NCBI GenBank assembly: GCA_001305115.1
Contig: BCAA01000017.1
Coordinates: 1-49,080 of the forward strand
Length of the DNA: 49,080 nucleotides
From: Clostridia bacterium UC5.1-1E11
GTDB taxonomy: Bacteria; Bacillota; Clostridia; Oscillospirales; Acutalibacteraceae
Direction: 5' to 3'
Positions 37,413 through 46,374 of the stretch are shown piece by piece (within the stretch, counting starts at the first letter, position 1; each line of letters opens with the position of its first letter). A program made the position numbers and the translations under genes. The notes below the pieces were generated by a model that saw nothing but the letters and a program-made list of their open reading frames with translations, ran no database searches and was not told the origin of the DNA.

Positions 37413-38275
37413 ATGGCGGGAAAAAAGAAAGGCGGACTCGGAAAGGGACTGGATGCCATCTTTGCCGAAAATGATATGGAAGACGCAAACGCTACCGTAA
37501 CGCTGAAGATCAGTGAGATAGAGCCGAACCGCAGCCAGCCGCGCAAAGAATTTAAGGATGAGGCCTTAGCTGAGTTGGCGGATTCCATTGTCCAGCATGG
37601 CGTATTGCAGCCGCTTTTGGTACGTCCTCTTCTGGGGGGAGGATACCAGATTGTCGCGGGTGAACGGCGCTGGCGTGCAGCGCGCATGGCGGGAGTCTCC
37701 GAGGTGCCAGTGGTCATCCGCGATATGAGCGACCATGAGGTCATGGAACTCGCTCTGATTGAAAACTTACAGAGGGAGGACCTGACGCCGCTGGAAGAGG
37801 CACAAGGGTATCAGTCCCTGATCGATCAGTATGGCATGACACAGGAGGAAATCGCCCGAACGGTTGGAAAATCCCGGCCGGCTGTTGCAAATGCCCTGCG
37901 CCTTTTGCATCTTCCAGAGGACCTTCAAGAGCTGGTCGCCGCGGGAAAGCTTTCGGCAGGTCATGCGCGGACGCTTCTCGGGTTCCAAGAGGTAGACGAT
38001 ATGCGGCGGGCTGCGCAACTGGTGGTTGAGCAAGGTATATCGGTGCGCGAGCTGGAAAAGCTTGTAAACAAGGCCAATGGCAAGGAAGAAAAAAAGCCCC
38101 CGCGCAAAAGTGGGAGGATTCACTACTTTGACGAGGTGGAGCTGGCCCTCAATGAACATTTAGGGCGGAAGGTCCGCGTCAGTGGCACCAAAAACGCGGG
38201 ACTCTCCAGATTGAATTCTATGGGGAGGACGACTTGGCGGGATTGATGCGGTTATTCGATTCAGAAAGCAATTGA
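37413..38275 (+). CDS. parB: Chromosome partitioning protein ParB/Spo0J (frameshift in sequence)
   Basis: About 287 residues. KKKGGLGKGLDAIFAEN at the N-terminus is the ParA-stimulating region. The CTPase/parS-loading domain has NRSQPRKEF, VRPLLGGGYQIVAGERRWRA and NLQREDLTPLEEAQGY, and the helix-turn-helix is MTQEEIARTVGKSRPAVANA. At 38198-38200 one G is missing; adding it gives GTLQIEFYGEDDLAGLMRLF and the stop at 38275. It follows parA by 42 bases. A parS-like site begins one base after the stop. Confidence 0.93.
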
Positions 38276-38276
38276 G

Positions 38277-38292
38277 TGTTTCACATGAAACA
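38277..38292. promoter_or_regulatory. parS-like site after parB
   Basis: TGTTTCACATGAAACA differs from the consensus only in the centre (CACATG instead of CACGTG). It lies between parB and serS, 40 bases before the serS start. Binding strength would probably be reduced. Confidence 0.7.
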
Positions 38293-38332
38293 TCCCATAT
38301 AATCACATATAGAAGACAAAGGAGCAACGAAC

Positions 38333-39610
38333 ATGTTGGATTTGAAATTGATCCGGACAGAACCGGATAAGGTGAAAGCGGCCATTCATAAAAGAGAAAT
38401 GAATTTGGATGACTCGATTGACGCAATCTTGAAGATCGACGTCGAGCGCCGTGCGGTTACTGGAAAGGTGGAGGCGAAAAAGGCAGAGCAGAATGCGGCT
38501 TCCAAGCAGATTCCGGCGATGAAAAAGGCCGGACAGGACACCACGGAATTGATGGCGCAGATGAAAGTTCTATCCGCAGAGATCAAGGAATACGATGCAG
38601 AGCTGGGCGAGTTGGAAGAAAAGCAAAAAGAACTCATGCTTTCCTTGCCGAACCTGCCGGATGAAGATGTTGTTGCCGGCGGTAAGGAGCAAAATGTCCC
38701 GCTCCATTATTTTAAAGAGAAACCGGTCTTTGACTTCCCCATGAAGAACCATGTGGACCTCTGTGAGGCGCATGGGATGATTGATTACCAGCGCGGCGCC
38801 AAGATTGCAGGCAATGGCGCTTGGCTGTATCGCGGTTGGGGCGCCCGTATGGAATGGGCGCTGCTCAATTTCTTTGTCAACGAGCATTTGGGTGACGGCT
38901 ATGAGCTGGTTCTGCCGCCGCACATGTTGAATTATGAATGTGGTTATGTCGCCGGGCAGTTCCCGAAGTTTGTGGAAGAGGACTATTGGATCGCCAATCC
39001 TACCAGCGCAGACCGCAAGTTTATGTTGCCGACTGCGGAGACAGCGCTGGTTAATCTGCACCGGGAGGAAGTCCTCACTTTGGACGAGCTACCCCGCAAG
39101 TATATCGCCTATACTCCGTGTTATCGCCGCGAAGCGGGTTCCTATCGCGCGGAAGAGCGTGGTATGATCCGCGGCCATCAGTTTAATAAAGTGGAAATGG
39201 TTCAATATACAACGCCCGAAGGCTCCGATGCGGCATTTGAAGAAATGGTTGGCAAGGCAGAGCGCCTTGTACAGGAATTGGGGCTTCATTACCGCCTGAG
39301 CAAACTTGCCGCAGGCGATTGTTCCTTCTCCATGGCGCGCACCTATGACATTGAGGTCTGGATCCCCAGCATGGGAATCTACAAAGAGGTCAGTTCCGCA
39401 TCCAATGCGCGCGATTATCAAGCTCGCCGCGGGAATATGAAGTATCGCGGGGAGGATGGAAAACTGCATTTTGTCAATACTCTGAATGCATCCGGATTAG
39501 CAACCAGCCGCGTGATGCCGGCCATCGTCGAACAGTATCAGAACGCGGACGGTAGTATCACCGTACCGGAAATCTTGCGTCCGTATATGGGTATTGACGT
39601 GATTCGATAA
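38333..39610 (+). CDS. serS: Seryl-tRNA synthetase
   Basis: 425 residues, ATG behind ACAAAGGAGC. It charges tRNA(Ser) in the cytosol. The N-terminal coiled-coil arm (about residues 30-100, KVEAKKAEQNAASKQIPAMK) binds the tRNA. The class II catalytic core shows motif 2 in YTPCYRREAGSY...RGMIRGHQFNKVEM and motif 3 in NASGLATSRVMPAIVE. Length is normal and the frame intact. A terminator follows at 39719. Confidence 0.97.
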   Translation: MLDLKLIRTEPDKVKAAIHKREMNLDDSIDAILKIDVERRAVTGKVEAKKAEQNAASKQIPAMKKAGQDTTELMAQMKVLSAEIKEYDAELGELEEKQKELMLSLPNLPDEDVVAGGKEQNVPLHYFKEKPVFDFPMKNHVDLCEAHGMIDYQRGAKIAGNGAWLYRGWGARMEWALLNFFVNEHLGDGYELVLPPHMLNYECGYVAGQFPKFVEEDYWIANPTSADRKFMLPTAETALVNLHREEVLTLDELPRKYIAYTPCYRREAGSYRAEERGMIRGHQFNKVEMVQYTTPEGSDAAFEEMVGKAERLVQELGLHYRLSKLAAGDCSFSMARTYDIEVWIPSMGIYKEVSSASNARDYQARRGNMKYRGEDGKLHFVNTLNASGLATSRVMPAIVEQYQNADGSITVPEILRPYMGIDVIR

Positions 39611-39718
39611 GTCTTTGTCCCATACGGCTTTGTACGAACGATTCGAGCGGTTGCCTTCCCGTAAAATGTGATACTTGGTAGGAAATCGTTCTTGAACATT
39701 GGGAAGAGGGACGGATAT

Positions 39719-39765
39719 AATCCCCCGGCACTGGTTTAAGTGTCCGGGGGATTGCAATTCTTTTA
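39719..39765 (+). terminator. Terminator after serS
   Basis: Stem AATCCCCCGG (39719-39728)/CCGGGGGATT (39744-39753), extended internally by CACT/AGTG, followed by GCAATTCTTTT. Confidence 0.8.
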
Positions 39766-39792
39766 CAAGAGAACAGGAAAAGGAGGAGTTGG

Positions 39793-40535
39793 ATGGTTAC
39801 CATCGAAGAATATAGCCGTACCGTACAAGTGGCGAGCTATGAGGTAGGGGCGAATGCAAAAATAAAACTGAGTGTGCTGTTACGGATGGCGCAGGAGACC
39901 AGTGAACAGCACCTGGGCGCGCTTGGCATTGGATATGAGCGCTTAAAAGCGGACGGGATCGTTTTTTGTTTACGAATTACAGTGTATCAATCAAGCGTAT
40001 GCCGGTCCACAATGATGTTTTGACCATCAAAACCCATCCATGCGGCACAGCCGGGGTACAGTTTTATCGGGATTTTGTGTTTTATGCCGATGGAGAGGAA
40101 ATTGTCCGCATTATGCAGACGTCGGTTTCCGCAGATCCGGAGACCCATAAGATCCTCCGCCCCAAGGTATTTTTGGCGTACAATATTTTTAAGGGTGGAA
40201 AGGTGGACTCCGAGGACCGGGTGGAACGCCTGGTACTGCCGGAAAATCTTCCGCTTTTGGGAGAACGCCCCATTTACTATTCCGATTTGGATTTTAACTG
40301 CCATCTAAACAACGCCGTTTATGGAGATATTCTGATGGATTTCTTGCCTTCGGAGATGCGCCAACAAAGCATGAAACACATTCATATCAGTTATGTCAGT
40401 GAAAGTAAACTGGGGGAGACGCTCAAGATCTATGGAGGGTATATAGAAAATGGAGATTTTGTCCTGTATGGCGATCATGAACGTGGATTGAGTTTCTCAG
40501 CAAAGGTACAATTGCATGAAAAGAACTGGCTCTGA
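39793..40535 (+). CDS. Acyl-ACP thioesterase (frameshift in sequence)
   Basis: About 248 residues from the ATG at 39793, behind AAGGAGGAGTTGG. Two hot-dog folds typical of FatA/TE-type acyl-acyl carrier protein thioesterases are visible: the first begins ANAKIKLSVLLRMAQETSEQ, the second has DLDFNCHLNNAVYGDILMDF with the conserved Asn and His. At the T6 run 39962-39967 one T is missing; adding it gives GIVFLFTNYSVSIKRMPVHN. It releases fatty acids from ACP for lipid or fatty-acid pools. Its stop lies inside the arm of a terminator hairpin. Confidence 0.88.
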
Positions 40536-40558
40536 AATAGCAGAGCCAGTTCTTTTTT
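40521..40558 (+). terminator. Terminator overlapping the thioesterase end
   Basis: Stem AAGAACTGGCTCTG (40521-40534)/CAGAGCCAGTTCTT (40541-40554), then TTTT. The left arm encodes the last residues of the thioesterase. Confidence 0.88.
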
Positions 40559-40693
40559 GTTGTATCTCAAAAATCCCCGGCCGTGCTGAGGAGTTCAAAC
40601 AAGCTTTAGTTGCATAGGAATAAGATTTCCTTTTGATACAATAGGAATGCGGTCTGCCAACTGCACAGAAGTATCAAAGGGAGGACAAAAGGT

Positions 40694-41505
40694 ATGAAGC
40701 CAATTGACAACGGAATAGTCTCGCACAAACGAACTGGAACTGCAAGTACCATATTGTTTTGTCTATAGGAATCGAAACAAATCTGTTCCGTAAATTTATC
40801 AAAAAAGAAAAATCCTGTTCCATATGACCTTTCCTTATCGTGAAATATGGAATTCAGAACAGTATAGCATTGTCCTGAAGGACTAGAGGAAAATATTGTA
40901 TAAGAAAACTGTGTAAGAAATAGAAATACTACTGAGAGAGTTATACAACGGGAAATGGGTAACAATTGTAGAGACAGAAGTATACCCGTACCATTGCATA
41001 TGCTGGCAGGAATACCGTCGAAGATGAGTGTATCCAGTTTGTGAGCTTTCTCCAAGGAAAGGTAATCTGATTATTTCAACAGGCATGTCGGTTCGCCGTA
41101 TTTGCCTGTATATAGGCAAATATATGCAATAATTATCTGAACAATCTGCGCTTACTTATCTTTGTAGGCAATTTCAGCTGACTGTCATGCTCATTCCAAA
41201 TACAAATAGGACAAAGTGTAACAGTGATAGGGATATTTACAATTTATTTGTGGCAGTTATTCGATATATCTATACCACAAATAAGCAAATGAATATTTTT
41301 TATAGGGACAGTCGCCGCAAGAATCAGGGTATCCCTATCGCTATTAAGCTAACCGGAAGTTTTGCGCCGCGGGTGTTACGTTGATATAGCGAGTAAGAAT
41401 GCGAAAAGAATTGCGGAATAGATCCACAACCAACTGAAAGAGGATTCGATTTCGGATCAGATGCTACCCAAAGATTACCTAGACCCGTTTACGGGTAGCA
41501 AGTAA
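40694..41505 (+). pseudogene. Dead IS200/IS605 family transposase (TnpA)
   Basis: Remnants of the Y1 HUH-type transposase in several frames. The N-terminus is MKPIDNGIVSHKR then NWNCKYHIV. A middle part reads LRELYNGKWVTIVETEVYP followed, after a frame change, by LAGIPSKMSVSS. A C-terminal part RGCYVDIASKNAKRIAE-stop-IHNQLKEDSISDQM ends YLDPFTGSK with TAA at 41503. The catalytic tyrosine expected before I.NQL is replaced by TAG. About 170 bases (41180-41352), including a 62-bp hairpin repeat, interrupt the coding part. A hairpin CCACTAGCAAAGCTGGTGG near 41575-41593 may be from the element's right end. Confidence 0.82.
41292..41352. repeat. 62-bp hairpin repeat, third copy
   Basis: Matches 34075-34198 in AATATTTTTTATAGGGACAG, AGGGTATCCCTATCG and CTATTAAGCTAA. 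It sits within the dead transposase, so it may have inserted there. Confidence 0.82.
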
Positions 41506-41679
41506 CCATCTTTCGCATGTGGCAGACCGTACCAACGCCTTGAGGTGTGGCTAGTATCATAGGGCTTTGCCCGCTTCTGTAAAACCACTAGCAAAGCTGG
41601 TGGGGGTCTATTCAAAGGGCTTCCGCTTGTTTTTGTAGGATGGCAAACCATACTGGATTTTTGTTCTTCATTCGATGGT

Positions 41680-42497
41680 GAACGCTTCATACCACTTTCC
41701 ATCAGGATTTTAAGTGGAAATGATTGCGTTCCACTTCTAAAAGCCCTTCCAACCTGTAGTTTTGACAGCACTGCGGACATAGCACAATGCGCTACATAGA
41801 AATCGTTCGCCCGTTTCAGCTGGTCAAATGGAATGGGAGGCTGAACGTTTGATACTACTTTCCATCAGGATTTTAAGTGGAAATGATTGCACTTCACTTC
41901 TAAAAGCCCCTCGGCACGTAGTTTAGACAGCACTGCGGACATAGCACAATGCACTACATAGAAATCGTTCGCCCGTTTCAGCCGGTCAAATGGAATGGGA
42001 AGCTAAACGTTTCATACCACTTCCCACGAGGATTTTAAGTGGAAATGATTGTGTTCTACCTCTAAGAGTCCCTCAGCGCATAATTTTGACAGCATTGCGA
42101 CAGAGCACAGCGCGCTAAATAGAAATCGTTCGCCCGTTTCAGCTGGTCAAATGGAATGGAAAGCTAAACGTTTCATACCACTTTCCATGAGGATTTTAAA
42201 TGGAAATGATTGCGTTTTACTTTCCAAATCCCTTCCAACATGTAGTTTAGACAGCACTGCGACAGAGCACAGCGCGCTACATAGAGATCGTCCGCCTATT
42301 TCAGCCGGTCAAATGGAATGGGAAGCTAAAACGTTTCATACCACTTTCCATCAGGATTTTAAGTGGAAATGATTGTGTTTTACTTTCCAAATCCCTTCCA
42401 ACCTGTAGGTTAGACAGCACTGCGACAGAGCACAGTGCGCTATATAGAGATCGTCCGCCCGTTTCAGCCGGTCAAATGGAATGGGAAGCTAAACGTT
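41680..42497 (-). repeat. 162-bp tandem array of degenerate crp 3' ends
   Basis: Five units aligned at the string ACGTTTCATACCA or close variants (41683, 41846, 42008, 42169, 42332) lead to the true gene end at 42494; spacings are 163, 162, 161, 163 and 162. On the minus strand each corresponds to the last 48 codons of the Crp/Fnr gene (from IPFDR to VV-stop, 147 bases) plus a 15-base spacer. The unit nearest the gene reads IPFDRLKRADDLYIAHCAL, later NHFHLKS-stop-WKVV-stop, in the gene's frame. Units resemble each other more than the gene. Confidence 0.95.
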
Positions 42498-43181
42498 TCA
42501 TACCACTTCCCACGAGGATTTTAAATGGAAATGATTGCGCTCCACTTCTAAAAGCCCCTCAGCGCGTAATTTTGACAGCACTGCGGACATGGCACTGCGC
42601 TCCACGCAGAGATAGTCCGCCAATTCCTGCCGGTCAAATGGAATATAGAAATCTGCGCTATCGTGTAAGGTCGCTTGTTCCGAAAGGTAGGAGAGCAGTT
42701 TTTCGCGCGTACTGCGCTTGGAGAGATGACCCAGGCGGCGGTTTAGCATCAGATTTTTGTCCGCAACGACGGCAAGCATGTTTTCTACCAGTTTTTGATG
42801 AAAACTACAGCCCGAAGGACAGGCATGTAGAATCTTTCGATAATCCATCAACAGGACGACGCTTTCAGTAATCGCCAAAACGGTGACTGGAAGCGTTTTG
42901 TGTTCTCCCGAGGCGCACGCAAAGGCTTCGGCAAATAGATCGCCGGGGCCAAGTGCGGTCAAAATGGTTCGGTTTCCAGAAAACTCCTCGCGGATGACCT
43001 GCGCCTGCCCTTCCAATACGATGCCGACGCAATCAGCGACTTGTCCAGCCAATAGAATAACCGAATCCGCTGAAAAGCGTTGTTCTCGCGCACGCAGACA
43101 GTCCAACATGGTCTCGCGTTCTTGATCGGTAATTCCCCGAAACAGGGGGATCTTACGAAAGAGTTCCTGATATTTTTTCAT
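42498..43181 (-). CDS. Crp/Fnr family transcriptional regulator (HcpR-like context)
   Basis: 227 residues from the ATG at 43181, behind CAACAGGAGG. An N-terminal cyclic-nucleotide-binding-like beta barrel (RFSADSVILLAGQVADCVGI, then LGPGDLFAEAFACA) is followed by a dimer helix and a winged helix-turn-helix (DRQELADYLCVERSAMSAVL, LRAEGLLEVERNHFHL). No N-terminal Fnr-type cysteine cluster is seen. It is divergent from a ferredoxin gene and hcp, the arrangement of HcpR-type nitrosative-stress regulators; that role is inferred. The gene's last 48 codons are repeated downstream as a tandem array. Confidence 0.9.
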   Translation of the reverse strand: MKKYQELFRKIPLFRGITDQERETMLDCLRAREQRFSADSVILLAGQVADCVGIVLEGQAQVIREEFSGNRTILTALGPGDLFAEAFACASGEHKTLPVTVLAITESVVLLMDYRKILHACPSGCSFHQKLVENMLAVVADKNLMLNRRLGHLSKRSTREKLLSYLSEQATLHDSADFYIPFDRQELADYLCVERSAMSAVLSKLRAEGLLEVERNHFHLKSSWEVV

Positions 43182-43194
43182 ATTTTCCTCCTGT

Positions 43195-43210
43195 TGTTGG
43201 ATTTCCAACA
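43195..43210. promoter_or_regulatory. Palindromic operator candidate
   Basis: TGTTGGATTTCCAACA is a perfect inverted repeat (TGTTGGA/TCCAACA with TT between), 14 bases upstream of the crp-type start. Its size fits a Crp/Fnr dimer and would allow autoregulation. Further right, AGTGAAACCGGA occurs twice (about 43253 and 43284), spaced about three DNA turns, before the ferredoxin gene. Confidence 0.55.
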
Positions 43211-43317
43211 TACATGTTTTCTTCAGTATAGTAGGATAAGGGCACAAAAGCAAGTGAAACCGGATAAAGATTCCTAGAAAATGAGTGAAACCGGAATTCA
43301 CTGGGAGGAAATTTGGA

Positions 43318-44016
43318 ATGAAACGGAAAATAATTAAAATCGATGAGGTTAAATGCGATGGCTGTGGACTGTGTGCAGAGGCATGTCACGAAGGTGCTAT
43401 CGGGATAGTGAATGGAAAGGCCAAGCTACTCCGTGAGGATTACTGCGATGGCCTGGGAGATTGTTTGCCGGCTTGTCCGACAGGAGCAATTTCCTTTGAG
43501 GAACGGGAAGCTCCCGCCTATAATCAGGCTGCCGTAGAAGCGGCAAAAATGGCAAAAGCGGCCAATCTTCCATGTGGTTGTCCGGGAAGTCAGGCGAAAC
43601 GGATTCAAAGAACGGTTCCGGCAACAAAAGAACCGATTGAGGGATTGCCAAGTGAATTGATCCAATGGCCGGTACAGATAAAATTGGTCCCGGTGAATGC
43701 GCCGTACCTGGACGGAGCGAGTTTGTTGATTGCTGCCGACTGTACGGCCTATGCCTGCGGGGATTTTCACCGCGAGTTTATGCGCGGCCGCGTGACTCTG
43801 ATCGGTTGTCCAAAATTGGACGAAGGGGATTATGCGGAAAAGCTGACAGAGATTCTCCGGCAAAACGATATTCAAAGTGTAACGGTCGTCCGCATGGAGG
43901 TACCTTGCTGTGGCGGGATTGAACAGGCGGTGAAGCGCGCCTTGCAGCAGAGCGGAAAGCTGATTCCCTGGCAGGTGGTCGTTCTCTCTACCAGCGGTTC
44001 TATTTTATCGAGGTAA
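43318..44016 (+). CDS. 4Fe-4S ferredoxin-type protein next to hcp
   Basis: 232 residues from the ATG at 43318, behind GGGAGGAAATTTGG. The first cluster motif is CDGCGLCAEACHEGAI (about residues 12-27); the second is CDGLGDCLPACPTGAI (about 46-61). A C-terminal domain with PCGCPGSQ, DCTAYACGDFH, IGCPKLDEGDY and VPCCGGIEQAV contains more cysteines. Such proteins are commonly encoded beside hcp and probably pass electrons to it; that is inference. Seventy-seven bases separate it from hcp, which is probably in the same transcript. Confidence 0.88.
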   Translation: MKRKIIKIDEVKCDGCGLCAEACHEGAIGIVNGKAKLLREDYCDGLGDCLPACPTGAISFEEREAPAYNQAAVEAAKMAKAANLPCGCPGSQAKRIQRTVPATKEPIEGLPSELIQWPVQIKLVPVNAPYLDGASLLIAADCTAYACGDFHREFMRGRVTLIGCPKLDEGDYAEKLTEILRQNDIQSVTVVRMEVPCCGGIEQAVKRALQQSGKLIPWQVVVLSTSGSILSR

Positions 44017-44093
44017 ACCCTGCGTACCTGTAAACGCAAGGGTTTCAGCTAAAAATACGATTGAAAACAGCGGAAGATGATGGAGGGATTGCT

Positions 44094-45704
44094 ATGAATC
44101 CAAAAATGTTTTGTTATCAATGTGAACAAACAGCCGGTTGTTCTGGATGTACGGGTGCGCGAGGGGTCTGCGGAAAAGATGCCCATGTAGCGGCACTGCA
44201 GGACCAACTGACTGGCGCACTCATTGGTTTGGCGCGCGCTTCCGATGGCCATGAGGTGACAGAGTCCACCCACCGGGTAATGCTTGAAGGCTTATTCACT
44301 ACGATTACAAATGTTTGCTTTGACGCGCAAGTTGTGCAACGCCAAATAGATGCTGTCCATGCAGAAAAGGAGTCGTTGCTTCCGGGATGTAGCGGTTGCG
44401 CTTCCCCTTGTTCCCACAATGCAGATTACGACATGGAACAACTTTGGAACGAGCCGGATGTGGACATCAGGTCCCTCAAGTCGCTTCTACTCTTTGGCCT
44501 TCGCGGTATGGCTGCTTACGCTTACCATGCCCGTGTTCTCGGTTACACGGACGAGGAAGTAAATAACTTCTTCTATCGCGGGCTGTTTGCCGTCGGGGAG
44601 GATGCGGATATGGAATACCTCCTGCCATTGGTGCTGGAGGCTGGACGCGTCAATCTGAAATGCATGGAATTGTTGGATCGGGCAAATACAGAGACTTACG
44701 GAACGCCACAACCCACCACGGTTCCATTGACCATCGAGAAGGGACCATTTATTGTTGTATCCGGCCATGATTTGTTTGATTTGCATGCACTGCTGGAACA
44801 GACAAAGGGGAGAGGGATTAACATTTATACGCATGGCGAGATGTTGCCCGCACATGCCTATCCGAAACTCAAAGCCTACCCACACTTGAAAGGGAATTTT
44901 GGAACCGCTTGGCAGAACCAACAGAAAGAATTTCAAGATATTCCGGCTCCGGTTCTGTTTACGACCAACTGCCTGATGCCGCCCAGAGCGAACTATGCTG
45001 ACCGTATATTTACTACAGAAGTGGTGGCTTATCCGGAAATGGTACACATCGGGGAAGAGCGCGATTTTACCCCTGTGATTGAAAAAGCCCTGGAATTGGG
45101 AGGATATTCAGAGGAACATCCGATGACTGGAATCAATGGGGGGACACAAGTCACAACCGGATTTGGCCATGGAACGATCCTGTCCGTGGCAGATCGGGTG
45201 GTCGAGGCCGTTAAGGCGGGCGCTATCCGGCACTTTTATTTGGTTGGCGGCTGTGATGGAGCGCGTCCAGGCCGAAATGCCTATACAGAGTTTGTCAAAA
45301 ATACACCCAAAGATACCGTTATTTTGACGTTGGCCTGCGGGAAGTACCGGTTTAACGATCTGGACCTGGGGGAGATCGGCGGTTTACCGCGGTTGATGGA
45401 TATGGGCCAGTGTAACGATGCGTTTGGAGCCATCAAGGTTGCTACCGCACTGGCAGAAGCCTTTGGATGTGGAGTAAACGATCTTCCTTTGACTTTGGTG
45501 CTCTCGTGGTATGAACAGAAAGCGGTATGTATTTTGTTGTCCCTGCTCTATTTGGGAATTCAGAACATCCATATCGGTCCGACGCTTCCGGCATTTATTT
45601 CGCCCAACGTGCTGAACCTTCTATCCGAAAAGTTCCATCTGACCCCCTGTGGAGAGCAGGAACTTCGGAATTGGGATCAGCTGGACTGTAAGATCGGTCA
45701 ATAA
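44094..45704 (+). CDS. hcp: Hybrid cluster protein (hydroxylamine reductase)
   Basis: 536 residues from the ATG at 44094, behind GATGGAGGGATT. The N-terminal cubane-cluster cysteines lie in FCYQCEQTAGCSGCTGARGVCG (Cys 7, 10, 16, 19 and 26). The hybrid Fe-S-O cluster ligands are in the C-terminal half, for example FTTNCLMPP, YLVGGCDGARPGRN and LTLACGKYRFN. Hcp reduces nitric oxide or hydroxylamine under anaerobic nitrosative stress. It should be controlled by the divergent Crp/Fnr protein. Length and frame are normal. Confidence 0.96.
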   Translation: MNPKMFCYQCEQTAGCSGCTGARGVCGKDAHVAALQDQLTGALIGLARASDGHEVTESTHRVMLEGLFTTITNVCFDAQVVQRQIDAVHAEKESLLPGCSGCASPCSHNADYDMEQLWNEPDVDIRSLKSLLLFGLRGMAAYAYHARVLGYTDEEVNNFFYRGLFAVGEDADMEYLLPLVLEAGRVNLKCMELLDRANTETYGTPQPTTVPLTIEKGPFIVVSGHDLFDLHALLEQTKGRGINIYTHGEMLPAHAYPKLKAYPHLKGNFGTAWQNQQKEFQDIPAPVLFTTNCLMPPRANYADRIFTTEVVAYPEMVHIGEERDFTPVIEKALELGGYSEEHPMTGINGGTQVTTGFGHGTILSVADRVVEAVKAGAIRHFYLVGGCDGARPGRNAYTEFVKNTPKDTVILTLACGKYRFNDLDLGEIGGLPRLMDMGQCNDAFGAIKVATALAEAFGCGVNDLPLTLVLSWYEQKAVCILLSLLYLGIQNIHIGPTLPAFISPNVLNLLSEKFHLTPCGEQELRNWDQLDCKIGQ

Positions 45705-46281
45705 AAGACCGATGTCCCCTTATTGCCTTACTGCGGTGAAAAAAATCGAACATCTCAAATGCCCGTGGGTGGAATGTATTTTTCCGGCCCATGGGCATTT
45801 GCCTGTTTACTTGCATCAAAACATGTACGGATATCAGTGGAACGCGGGGAACCATTCTGTATCTAAGGAAACGGTACTCCACTTTTACTTTTTTCGATAC
45901 ATGCCATTGAAAATGCAGCGATACAGTGGCCGTACGATGGTCCCCTTGAAGTACGATACCTGACCTTGGCTGGAAAAGGTCAAGTAGAGCGAAGGTCCTT
46001 AAAACTTGAAAGGGGTTCATACAATATCAGAAACCGAAAGGATTGCTGCTTGTAGCGTAGTATATATCCCAGGGTGTTCCGTATGTTTCAGCAACATGGT
46101 GACAATCAGACAGCCCAAACCATCCGGGTGGCAATTCTCCAAAGTCCCTGACACAATCCCCATCCGTAAATCTGTTTCACATTTGCTGAACAGGAGCAAG
46201 ATGGCCCATAGGGATGAAGAATCAAACAAATGGTTTCTATGCACTCAATAAAACCCAATATATAAAATTAGGAATTCTATG
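45705..46281. other. spacer with hairpins after hcp
   Basis: 580 bases without a clear gene. Directly at the hcp stop lies ATCGGTC/GACCGAT (about 45694-45714), and at 45756-45801 a 14-pair hairpin CAAATGCCCGTGGG/CCCATGGGCATTTG with one mismatch. Neither has a following T-run. After the hcp stop the same frame is open for about 55 codons without family resemblance. Confidence 0.5.
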
Positions 46282-46310
46282 TTGACAAAGAAAGGGCAAT
46301 ACGTTATACT
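46282..46310 (+). promoter_or_regulatory. Strong sigma-A promoter
   Basis: TTGACA (46282-46287), 17 bases, TATACT (46305-46310). Just downstream, GTAAGTAGTAAGTAATAAGTGACG repeats short AGTAA steps, which might be regulatory. It lies about 65 bases before the gene at 46375. Confidence 0.85.
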
Positions 46311-46374
46311 TAAATCGTAAGTAGTAAGTAATAAGTGACGGGCTGCTTGTCTTGATAAAGGGGAGGAATATAGG

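Noticed and set aside
40606..41055. 149-codon minus-strand frame as a membrane protein
   Set aside because: It is antisense to the IS200-type transposase remnant, whose motifs are specific.
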